Shown: positions 27,053 through 35,081 of the stretch, in pieces
Position numbering within the stretch: position 1 is the first letter of the stretch
Layout of the letters: the number at the start of each line of letters is the position of its first letter
Notes under the pieces: generated by a model
The model's input: the letters and a program-made list of their open reading frames with translations, nothing else
What the model was told of the DNA's origin: nothing
The model's database searches: none
From: a bacterium
GTDB taxonomy: Bacteria > Patescibacteriota > Saccharimonadia > Saccharimonadales > UBA4665
Assembly (NCBI GenBank): GCA_021811685.1
Contig: JAJZNT010000002.1
Span: 1-35,081, forward strand
Length of the DNA: 35,081 bases
Direction: 5' to 3'
Translations under genes and position numbers: made by a program

Positions 27053-28216
27053 ATGTCAGTTTTTATTCTAGTACTAGGGATTATTCTGTTTATTGGGTTA
27101 ATTATTACTCATGAACTCGGGCATTTTTGGGTTGCCCGGCGCAATGGGGTGGTTGCTGAGGAGTTCGGCATCTTTTTCCCGCCTAAGTTATATAAAAAGA
27201 AGACCAAAAAAGGTTGGGTCTTTTCGATTAACTTGTTACCCCTGGGCGGCTTTGTAAAGTTAAAAGGCGAGCACGATTCAGATACTGAGCCGGGAAGTTT
27301 CGGCGCCGCAACTACATGGGTTAAGTCGAAGATTATGGTTGCCGGTGTAGCGGTTAACTTTGTTACCGCCGTAGTCCTGCTGATTATACTGGCGTGGATC
27401 GGTTTACCTCAGATTATTCCTAACCAGTTTGATATAAGTAGCGCAAGTAGTCCCGCAAACCACGCCGTACTCGTTACTTCCGTTCTGAGCCACAGTCCGG
27501 CGCAGTCGATAGGCATAAAAAGCAAAGACGTAATTGTTGCCCTAGGCAAAACCGGGCATACAAGTTCGGTTAAATCCTTAAGTGACCTACAACATTTAAC
27601 AAAACAATATGCCGGGCAAAAAGTTCAGGTGGTTTTTAGCAACAATGGTAAGCAAATAACTAAAAGTGTTCGTTTGCTGTCCAGCTCGGTAGTCAAAGCC
27701 AGCTTAAACACCAACAATCCTGAGGGCTATTTGGGTATATCGTCAATGGAATTTACGCAGTATAGCTGGTGGGCCGGTCCGATTGAGGGAGTAGGCTTAA
27801 CCTTACAGATAATAAAACTGACGTTTATTGGTTTAGGGCATGCGCTAGCCGGTCTGGGGCAAATGATTGGCGGGCTTATAACCGGAAATACCGTAGCCAG
27901 ACAGCACGGACAAAAAATTGCTTCATCTCAAGTTGCCGGCCCGGTAGGTATTTTCGTAATACTTAAAGACGGTAGCGCTCTAGGCATTCAGTTTATGCTG
28001 TTTATTGTTGCGATTATTGCGCTAACTTTGGCAATTATGAATATCCTACCCTTACCGGCGCTAGACGGAGGCAGGCTATGGACAATGCTGATCAGCAGAT
28101 GGCTTCACAAGCCGCTAAGCGCCTCGCTGGAGGAGGCGATTAATGCTGTCGGTATGTTAATTCTCATAGCCATTATTATTCTCGTAACTCTTGTTGACGT
28201 GCATCGCTTTTTATAG
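27053..28216 (+). CDS. rseP: RseP/site-2 protease-family membrane metalloprotease
   Basis: ITHELGHFWVARRNGVVAEEFGIFFPP (HExxH), PDZ-like region, NILPLPALDGGRL. Confidence 0.93.
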   Translation: MSVFILVLGIILFIGLIITHELGHFWVARRNGVVAEEFGIFFPPKLYKKKTKKGWVFSINLLPLGGFVKLKGEHDSDTEPGSFGAATTWVKSKIMVAGVAVNFVTAVVLLIILAWIGLPQIIPNQFDISSASSPANHAVLVTSVLSHSPAQSIGIKSKDVIVALGKTGHTSSVKSLSDLQHLTKQYAGQKVQVVFSNNGKQITKSVRLLSSSVVKASLNTNNPEGYLGISSMEFTQYSWWAGPIEGVGLTLQIIKLTFIGLGHALAGLGQMIGGLITGNTVARQHGQKIASSQVAGPVGIFVILKDGSALGIQFMLFIVAIIALTLAIMNILPLPALDGGRLWTMLISRWLHKPLSASLEEAINAVGMLILIAIIILVTLVDVHRFL

Positions 28217-28225
28217 GGCTAAACT

Positions 28226-29023
28226 GTGGCAGATAAGCAAAAACTACTTTCTCTAAAATCCAAGGAGACTCAGCCTTGGCGCAAAATACCCAAGTGGCTT
28301 TTGCCGATCATGATAATCCTGCTTGTGGCCCTAATATTTTTCGTAAGCCAGTACGCCGCCAGCTTAATACTTTCGCTCTATGCTCTTATTAGAGGCTGGA
28401 ACGCTGCTCAAGCCAATAGTTGGCTCAATTCATCAATAACCGCCCAGTTTATATATGTCGTGCTGTTCGAGAGCGCTAGTATCGGTCTTGTTTGGGCGAT
28501 ACTTCACCGTTACGGTAAATCGCTAAGGTCAATCGGGCTGAAGAAAGCCAGGTTTAGGGACGGTGGCTATGCGCTGCTCGCTTACCCGGTATATTTTATA
28601 GCACTGCTTATTGGGCTTTACATAGTCAGGGCTATCTATCCCACCTTTAATACTAATCAGGGACAGAGCATTGGCTTTAACTCGGTTCACGGAGTTTACC
28701 AGTTAACACTGACGTTTTTCAGCCTGGTAATTATTCCGCCTTTTGCCGAGGAGATATTGTTTAGAGGCGTCTTGTTTGAGGGGCTTAAGAAAGCTATGCC
28801 GGTTATTTATGCCGGTGTTTTAACCAGTGCAATTTTTGCTATCGCTCACCTGCCGGAGGGTACTTCTGGGTTGTTTTGGGTCGGCGCTCTGGATGTGTTT
28901 ATCTTGAGCCTGGTGCTGGTTTACTTAAAGCAAAAGACTAAAAGCCTTTGGCCGGGGATATTCTTGCACATGCTTAAAAACCTCGTAGCCTTTATTAGCT
29001 TGTTTTTACTAACGAATCGTTAG
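28226..29023 (+). CDS. CPBP-family intramembrane metalloprotease (GTG start)
   Basis: PPFAEEILFRGVLFEGLKK and IFAIAHLPEG motifs; multiple TM segments. Confidence 0.88.
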   Translation: MADKQKLLSLKSKETQPWRKIPKWLLPIMIILLVALIFFVSQYAASLILSLYALIRGWNAAQANSWLNSSITAQFIYVVLFESASIGLVWAILHRYGKSLRSIGLKKARFRDGGYALLAYPVYFIALLIGLYIVRAIYPTFNTNQGQSIGFNSVHGVYQLTLTFFSLVIIPPFAEEILFRGVLFEGLKKAMPVIYAGVLTSAIFAIAHLPEGTSGLFWVGALDVFILSLVLVYLKQKTKSLWPGIFLHMLKNLVAFISLFLLTNR

Positions 29024-29056
29024 GGTACAATAGAGCGAAAGTCAGAGAGAGGACGC

Positions 29057-30307
29057 ATGCGTTTAAGCGGAAATATAACTAAAACCATCAAGACCATACC
29101 TTCAGACGAGCAGGCGACTAATGCTAAATTGCTCATCCGCGCCGGTTTTATTCATAAAGAAATGGCCGGTGTTTATTCCTATTTGCCCCTAGGACTAAAA
29201 GTAATCGAGAATATAAAGCAGATAGTTAGGGAAGAGATGAATGCTCTCGGTGCAAGCGAGCTGTTGATGTCCTCGCTTCAAGCAAAAGATACCTGGACTT
29301 CCACTAAGCGCTGGGATGATTCCGTTGTAGACATCTGGTTTAAGAGCCAGCTTAAAAACGGAACAGAAGTAGGTTTTGCCTGGAGTCACGAAGAGCCATT
29401 AATGCTTATGGCTCAAAAATTGGTTCAGAGCTACAGAGACCTGCCTATAAGCGTTTATCAGTTTCAGAATAAATTTAGGAACGAGATCCGCTCCAAAAGC
29501 GGCGTAATGCGCGGCAGAGAGTTCATCATGAAAGACATGTATGCCTTTTCGCGCAGCCAAGAAGAACTTGATCGGTTTTATGCTGAGGCGCAGAAGGCTT
29601 ACTTAAAGGTATTTGAGCGAATAGGAATCGGAGACTATACCTTCATGACTTTTGCATCAGGCGGAGCATTTACTCAATTCAGCCATGAATTTCAGACTGT
29701 AACGGACACCGGTGAAGATACGATTTATATCGACCGTAAGAAACGACTGGCGGTGAATGAGGAGGTCTTTAACGACGAGGTTATAAGTCAGCTTGGACTG
29801 GCTAAGGACGAACTGGAAAAGGTTAAAGCTGCGGAAGTCGGCAACATCTTTAACTTTGGAAGCGTCAAAGGTGAGCAAATGGGCGTGTATTACGCCGCTG
29901 AGGATGGTGAGCGTCGTCCGATATTTCTAAGTTCTTACGGAATTGGTATTAGCCGGTTAATGGGAGTAATTGCCGAGCACTTTAACGACGAGCATGGTCT
30001 GGTGTGGCCGCTGCCGATTGCCCCCGTTAAGGTATATATAATTGCCATCGGCAGTAGGGCTAGTTTAAATGCGGCTGATGAGCTGTATAATGTATTGACA
30101 GAACAGGGAGTTGCAGTAATATATGATGACCGTGACGTTCGTCCCGGAGAGAAGTTTGCAGACGCAGACTTAATGGGCATACCCTGGCGAGTAGTTGTTA
30201 GTGATAAGCCACATAAGGACGGCCGATACGAAGTTAAAGCCAGAACCGAAACTACTCTTAAGCACATGAATAAGAAGGAGTTGTTGGGTTTAGTAAAACC
30301 CGAATAA
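29057..30307 (+). CDS. proS: Prolyl-tRNA synthetase, short form without editing insertion
   Basis: AGFIHKEMAGVYSYLPLGLKVIENI, FRNEIRSKSGVMRGREFIMKDMYAFS; 416 aa. Confidence 0.93.
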   Translation: MRLSGNITKTIKTIPSDEQATNAKLLIRAGFIHKEMAGVYSYLPLGLKVIENIKQIVREEMNALGASELLMSSLQAKDTWTSTKRWDDSVVDIWFKSQLKNGTEVGFAWSHEEPLMLMAQKLVQSYRDLPISVYQFQNKFRNEIRSKSGVMRGREFIMKDMYAFSRSQEELDRFYAEAQKAYLKVFERIGIGDYTFMTFASGGAFTQFSHEFQTVTDTGEDTIYIDRKKRLAVNEEVFNDEVISQLGLAKDELEKVKAAEVGNIFNFGSVKGEQMGVYYAAEDGERRPIFLSSYGIGISRLMGVIAEHFNDEHGLVWPLPIAPVKVYIIAIGSRASLNAADELYNVLTEQGVAVIYDDRDVRPGEKFADADLMGIPWRVVVSDKPHKDGRYEVKARTETTLKHMNKKELLGLVKPE

Positions 30308-30365
30308 TATTTTTGGGTAATTGACTTAGGATATTTTCTAAAGTCGGAAAGGATAATAAAGTCCA

Positions 30366-30833
30366 ATGGTAGTTAAAAAGACATTCCGTTTGACTAAAGA
30401 GGGCACAGACGAATTGCAACAGGAACTAGACAGCCTGATTGCTGAGCGTGCTGAGATTGCCGAAAGTATCCGTACCGCCCGCGAATTTGGCGATCTTGCA
30501 GAAAATAGTGAGTATCAATCGGCAAGAGTTGCCCAGGAGCGCAATGAACTACGCATTTCCGAGATTGAACATATATTACAGAACGTTGAGCTGATCAAGG
30601 CGCCGCGCGGATCCGCCAAGGTACAATTGGGATCAAGGGTAAAGCTTAAGGGCTTAGACGGTAAGACAAAAGACTTTCAAATAGTCGGTACGGTGGAAGC
30701 CGATCCCCTTAATGGAAAGATTAGTGATGAGTCGCCGATTGGGCATGCACTGCTCGGTAAACACGAGAAAGAAGAGGTCGAGATTAAAACCGCTCTCGAG
30801 AGCAGTGTTTATAAAATTGTAGCTGTCGACTAA
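30366..30833 (+). CDS. greA: Transcription elongation factor GreA
   Basis: RLTKEGTDELQQELDSLIAERAEIAESIRTAREFGDLAENSEYQSAR...PIGHALLGK. Confidence 0.95.
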   Translation: MVVKKTFRLTKEGTDELQQELDSLIAERAEIAESIRTAREFGDLAENSEYQSARVAQERNELRISEIEHILQNVELIKAPRGSAKVQLGSRVKLKGLDGKTKDFQIVGTVEADPLNGKISDESPIGHALLGKHEKEEVEIKTALESSVYKIVAVD

Positions 30834-30901
30834 ATACATAACAGTTTTTGTCTAGTGAAGTATGATCTTAGGCTATACTAAAGAGCGTTAAGCTTAAAAA
30901 T

Positions 30902-32413
30902 ATGGCGACAATAGAGGAACTGCGTAAAGAACGGCTACGAAAGCTGGATGCGCTCAGACAATTAAACATTAACCCATATCCGTCGAGTGTTAAACGGACG
31001 CATTTGCTTGGGGAGATTACTGATAGGTTTTCCGAGCTTGAGCATAAGAGCGTGACAGTTGCCGGGAGAATTTTGACAATTCGAAAACTCGGTAAAATTG
31101 CCTTTGTTGTGTTAAAAGACCAGACAGGGCAGGTACAGCTTTTACTTAGCGAATCGGTGCTTGAGGCTATTGATGCGGAGAAGTCGCAGCTGGGGTTCTC
31201 TGAATTATCTCTTCTAGATAGCGGCGACTTTGTGCAAGCCGAGGGTGATGTAGTTAAAAGCCAGACGGGGGAGATATCCGTTTCGGTTAAACAACTAAGG
31301 CTGCTGACCAAGAGCCTAAGGCCTCTGCCCCTGGAAAGGGAAGGCTTTACCAATAAAGAGGAGCGTTTGCGCAGACGCTATGTTGACATGAACGTTAACC
31401 CAAACGTGCGTGAGCGTTTCATTAGACGCAGTCTTTTCTGGAAAAGTACCAGATCTTATATGGATAAAAACGGATTTGTCGAGATCAATATCCCCGTTTT
31501 AGAGCATACGACCGGAGGAGCCGACGCCAAGCCGTTTGTGACTCATATGGATGCGCTCAACGAGGACTTTTACTTAAGGATTAGCCACGAGCTACCTCTT
31601 AAGCGGTTGCTTGGTGCCGGATTTGAAAAGGTCTATGATATAGGGCCCAGGTTCAGGAACGAGAATTATAGCGACGAACATTTACCGGAGCACGTGGCGA
31701 TGGAGTGGTATTGGGCCTATGCCGATTGGCAGGATGGACTTAAGTTTCAAACGGAAATGTTCAAATACGTAGTAGAGCAGACATTTGCTACGCTTAAGTT
31801 TAAGCTTAACGGCTTTGATATAGATCTAAGTAAGGAGTGGCCGCAGCTAAATTACGCGGATGTGCTTGCTGAGCACTATGATGGGCTGGATATATTTAAC
31901 TGCAGCCTTGAAGACGTTAAGACTTTGTTGAGCAAACACCATCTGGAGGTGGAAAAAGGCGACAGTAAGGCAAAGAGTATAGATAAGCTATGGAAGAATA
32001 TCCGCAAGGATCTTCCCGGACCTTTCTGGCTAGTTGATACCCCGACATTTATTAGCCCGCTTGCGAAAGTTAATCCGAAGAATCCACAAACCGTTCAGCG
32101 CTTCCAGGCAGTAATTGCCGGTAGTGAAGTGAGCAATGGTTTTAGTGAGCTAAACGATCCTCAGGAGCAATATAGCCGTTTCCTAGAACAGCAACAAATG
32201 CGTTCCGGGGGTGATGAGGAGGCGATGATGATGGACATCGACTTTATAGAAATGCTTGAATACGGTATGCCTCCAGCTTGCGGCCTGGGTTATAGCGAGA
32301 GGCTGTTCTGGCTACTAGAGGGCGTTAGTGCCCGTGAGGGTGTACCCTTTCCGCAACTGCGGCGGGAAATTGACGCGACCACTAAAGGGCTCTACCCGGA
32401 AGCTAACTTATAG
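30902..32413 (+). CDS. lysS: Lysyl-tRNA synthetase, class II
   Basis: RKLDALRQLNINPYPS, RRRYVDMNVNPNVRERFIRRS, GPRFRNENYSDEHLPEHVAMEWYWAYADW. Confidence 0.95.
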   Translation: MATIEELRKERLRKLDALRQLNINPYPSSVKRTHLLGEITDRFSELEHKSVTVAGRILTIRKLGKIAFVVLKDQTGQVQLLLSESVLEAIDAEKSQLGFSELSLLDSGDFVQAEGDVVKSQTGEISVSVKQLRLLTKSLRPLPLEREGFTNKEERLRRRYVDMNVNPNVRERFIRRSLFWKSTRSYMDKNGFVEINIPVLEHTTGGADAKPFVTHMDALNEDFYLRISHELPLKRLLGAGFEKVYDIGPRFRNENYSDEHLPEHVAMEWYWAYADWQDGLKFQTEMFKYVVEQTFATLKFKLNGFDIDLSKEWPQLNYADVLAEHYDGLDIFNCSLEDVKTLLSKHHLEVEKGDSKAKSIDKLWKNIRKDLPGPFWLVDTPTFISPLAKVNPKNPQTVQRFQAVIAGSEVSNGFSELNDPQEQYSRFLEQQQMRSGGDEEAMMMDIDFIEMLEYGMPPACGLGYSERLFWLLEGVSAREGVPFPQLRREIDATTKGLYPEANL

Positions 32414-32421
32414 CTCATTAT

Positions 32422-32793
32422 ATGATTAGCGTTGATGATGATTTGTTTGAGCGCCTAACGCAGGAAGCACTAGCCAGTCTCCCCGGAGAACACGCAAAGA
32501 GCATTGATAACATTGCCATTATTTATGCGGACATTCCTGACGAGCAGCAGCGCAGGCAGCTAAAACTTAGAGACGATCAGACGCTATTCGGTCTATACGA
32601 AGGTGTACCGCTGCCGTTTAGGCAGGGTCAGACTAAAATGCTCCCGGATAAAATAACTCTATTTAAGATACCTCTGTCTAATGCCAGCTCAGACCTTAAG
32701 CAGCTTAAGGAGAATATTCGTCATACACTTTGGCATGAAATAGGGCACTATTACGGGCTTGATCATGATAGGATTCGTGAGCTGGAGGGGTGA
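32422..32793 (+). CDS. Small zincin-like metallopeptidase
   Basis: TLWHEIGHYYGLDHDRIRELE (HExGHxxGLD); 123 aa. Confidence 0.8.
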   Translation: MISVDDDLFERLTQEALASLPGEHAKSIDNIAIIYADIPDEQQRRQLKLRDDQTLFGLYEGVPLPFRQGQTKMLPDKITLFKIPLSNASSDLKQLKENIRHTLWHEIGHYYGLDHDRIRELEG

Positions 32794-32944
32794 GTTAAAA
32801 ATGCTTATTTTAACCAGAAGCTGTGTTGTTTTTGACTAAGTGGATTACCTCTTACTCCTTTGTTGTATAGTTATTATCAAACGCGATGTTTATGCAGAAG
32901 CTAAATAATAAAAAAGTCCGGCTAACGGCATATAAATACTTCAA

Positions 32945-33598
32945 ATGAATGCGGTTATATTCGATTTTGATGGGACTATAGCTGACAGTTTTGACGCAGT
33001 AATTGCCATTGCCCATAAACTTACTGGCCGAAAACAACTAGCAGATATCGATCATGTAAAAGCCATGCGCGACAACAATCATATGGGTTTAAAGCATGCC
33101 GTGTTTAGCTTAGATATACCTCACTGGCGCTTACCTTGGCTGGTCAGCAGGGGTAGGCGCATAATGAGCGATAATATTCATTCAATTCCCGTATTCGAAG
33201 GTATAGAAGAGGCTTTAGCTGAGTTGGCGCATGAACAGTTTGAGCTGTTTGTGGTTACCAGCAATAGCCGTAAAAATGTTGAGCGTTTTTTAAGTGAGAA
33301 AGAACTAATTTCTTACTTTAAGAAAATATACGGCGGGGCGGGTTTATTTGGAAAAGGACGTCTTCTAAAACGAGTCCTAAAGGAGAATTCCCTTAGTAGC
33401 AATACTGCGGTATATGTTGGAGATGAGGACCGCGATGTGGTAATGGCCAGGCAGCTCAAGCTGCCGATAGTTGCAGTTACTTGGGGATATAACAGCGAGG
33501 AATTATTGCTTAAGCATCAACCTAGCGCTATAGTTAAGGACCCGAAGCAGCTAGCTACAACTATTGATAAACTTTTATTGAAAGTTGAGAACCATTAA
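32945..33598 (+). CDS. HAD-superfamily phosphatase
   Basis: NAVIFDFDGTIADSFDAV, VVTSNSRKNVERF, VYVGDEDRDVVMARQLKLPIVAVTWGYN. Confidence 0.9.
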   Translation: MNAVIFDFDGTIADSFDAVIAIAHKLTGRKQLADIDHVKAMRDNNHMGLKHAVFSLDIPHWRLPWLVSRGRRIMSDNIHSIPVFEGIEEALAELAHEQFELFVVTSNSRKNVERFLSEKELISYFKKIYGGAGLFGKGRLLKRVLKENSLSSNTAVYVGDEDRDVVMARQLKLPIVAVTWGYNSEELLLKHQPSAIVKDPKQLATTIDKLLLKVENH

Positions 33599-33652
33599 AA
33601 ACCCGTCCTTATTAGATTATACGGTTGCACCTGATACAATTAAGCTTGAATT

Positions 33653-34471
33653 ATGACTAGTAAGAGCTATTCCTACGGGCGGGCTAACTATAAGCCCGGT
33701 CAAAAAGAATCGTATAAAATATCCCGCAGCAAGATTGAAGTGTTCATGCAGTGTCGGCGGTGTTTCTGGCTTGATGCCAGGGAGCACATTGTTCGGCCTC
33801 AAGGCCCTCCTTTTACGATTAATAAGGCGATTGACGAGCTGTTTAAAAAAGAGTTCGATAGCTTTCGCAGCAAAGCTAAACCACACCCTTTGATGGTGGA
33901 GTTTTCTGTAGATGCGATACCGATGCAACATGACAAGCTGGATATTTGGAGGCAGAATTTTACCGGCGTGTCAGCCCTTTATGAGCCGGCAAACTTCTTA
34001 GTTTTCGGTGCGATTGATGATCTTTGGGTAGACTCTGAGGGCAAGGCTATAGTTGTTGATTACAAAGCTACAGCTAAAGACCAGGAGGTTAATATAGACA
34101 GTGATTGGCAGATTGGGTATAAACGCCAGCTGGAGGTCTATCAGTGGCTGCTCAGACAAAACGGTTTAGCGGTTAATGATATAGGCTATTTTGTATATAC
34201 CAACGCTAATGTCGGCGCCAAGAGTTTTGGTGACAAGGTGGAGTTTAAGACCAAGCTGATTCCATATAAAGGAGACGATTCCTGGATTGAACCAACCCTT
34301 AAGGAGATGAAGGCGACCCTTGATGATGACAGTATGCCTCCGGTTGGAACTGCTGCTATGGGGGGCCCATGCGAGTACTGTGCTTATGCGCGCGCCAGAA
34401 CGGAGCTCACCTTAAATGCCATAGAGAATCATGATAAAAAGAAAAAAAGAAGTAGATTAGGAAAAAAATGA
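33653..34471 (+). CDS. PD-(D/E)XK-family nuclease, possibly with a Cys cluster
   Basis: GAIDDLWVDSEGKAIVVDYKATAK (D-x(n)-DYK core), QLEVYQWLL; Cys pairs CRRC and CEYC. Confidence 0.75.
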   Translation: MTSKSYSYGRANYKPGQKESYKISRSKIEVFMQCRRCFWLDAREHIVRPQGPPFTINKAIDELFKKEFDSFRSKAKPHPLMVEFSVDAIPMQHDKLDIWRQNFTGVSALYEPANFLVFGAIDDLWVDSEGKAIVVDYKATAKDQEVNIDSDWQIGYKRQLEVYQWLLRQNGLAVNDIGYFVYTNANVGAKSFGDKVEFKTKLIPYKGDDSWIEPTLKEMKATLDDDSMPPVGTAAMGGPCEYCAYARARTELTLNAIENHDKKKKRSRLGKK

Positions 34472-35081
34472 ATGTTAGACATTAACTATATCCGAGATAA
34501 TCAAGATTTGGTAAGTGAAAAATCTGCTCAAAAAGGCTATAAAACCGACATTGCTGAGCTGTTAAGCCTTGATGAACAGAGACGGCAATTGCAAACACAG
34601 ATTGATACTATCAGGAGAGAGCGTAACCAATTAGCTGATTCGGTAAAAGGCCATAAACCAGAGGCCGCAGACCACGAAAAGGGACGTGGACTGAAAGAGA
34701 AGCTAGCTAGCGTTGAGGCCGAACTTAGAAATGTTGAGGAAAAATACCTTACGAGCTTAAAGGCTGTTCCGAATATGCCCTTAGACGACGTTCCGATTGG
34801 CACTTCTGAAGCAAATAACGTTATCGAAAAGACAGTTGGGGAACCTGCTCATTTTAACTTTACTCCACTTTCTCATGACCGTCTGGGAGATAAACTGGGA
34901 CTAATTGACAAGACCAGGGCAACCAAGATATCCGGAAGCCGTTTTGCCTATATAAAAGGAGATTTGGTCCGCCTGCAGTTTGCCATCATCTCATTTGTTA
35001 TGGGAGAACTGACTAATTCTGCTTTGATTAAGAAGCTAATAGAGGAAAACGACCTTAATTTGTCGGACAAACCGTTTGTAC
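34472..35081 (+). CDS. serS: Seryl-tRNA synthetase, 3' end outside window
   Basis: ATG directly after upstream TGA: MLDINYIRDNQDLVSEKSAQKGYKTDIAELLSLDEQRRQLQTQIDTIRRERNQLADSVKG...VPNMPLDDVPIGTSEANN. Absent from ORF track because it runs off the end. Confidence 0.92.
   Translation, partial: MLDINYIRDNQDLVSEKSAQKGYKTDIAELLSLDEQRRQLQTQIDTIRRERNQLADSVKGHKPEAADHEKGRGLKEKLASVEAELRNVEEKYLTSLKAVPNMPLDDVPIGTSEANNVIEKTVGEPAHFNFTPLSHDRLGDKLGLIDKTRATKISGSRFAYIKGDLVRLQFAIISFVMGELTNSALIKKLIEENDLNLSDKPFV

Noticed and set aside
5018-34803. Remaining small ORFs antisense to or overlapping housekeeping genes in the track (e.g. 8709-9044, 9510-9869, 11188-11448, 15519-15791, 29935-30366)
   Set aside because: Opposite or out of frame with confidently identified proteins, and no independent coding evidence.
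1-35081. Mobile element or prophage
   Set aside because: No transposase, integrase, terminal inverted repeats or phage structural cluster; the tail-fibre-like C-terminus alone sits beside housekeeping genes.

Overview
This 35 kb window looks like a compact, non-mobile chromosomal region from a reduced genome. Candidatus Saccharibacteria/Patescibacteria is my best guess, from gene content and order only; no search was run. Left to right on +: a very large truncated beta-propeller/tail-fibre-like surface protein (0-4.9 kb), rpsU, yqeY, adk-like kinase, map, ftsA-ftsZ, nrdR, B12-dependent class II RNR, a cysteine-free thioredoxin-like protein, ileS, rplU and parA-parB. Next come lepB (-), a membrane protein, an HtrA-type protease, then prmC-prfA-rpmE on the minus strand. 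The right end carries rpsB-tsf-frr-rseP-CPBP protease-proS-greA-lysS, a small zincin, a HAD phosphatase, a PD-(D/E)XK nuclease with four Cys, and the start of serS. I found no tRNA, rRNA, CRISPR array or transposon. The most interesting observations are: (1) a convincing T-box leader upstream of ileS whose antisequestrator strand is perfectly complementary to the ileS Shine-Dalgarno, so it is probably a translational T-box; (2) a recurrent layout with a -10 box only 7-9 nt before start codons, suggesting widespread leaderless transcription; (3) a structured, largely unexplained ~520 bp gap before parA with a DnaA box and several hairpins; (4) structured leaders at nrdR, nrdJ and rpsB; (5) recent in-frame duplications inside the giant surface protein; (6) a translation cluster lacking pyrH/uppS/cdsA/dxr.
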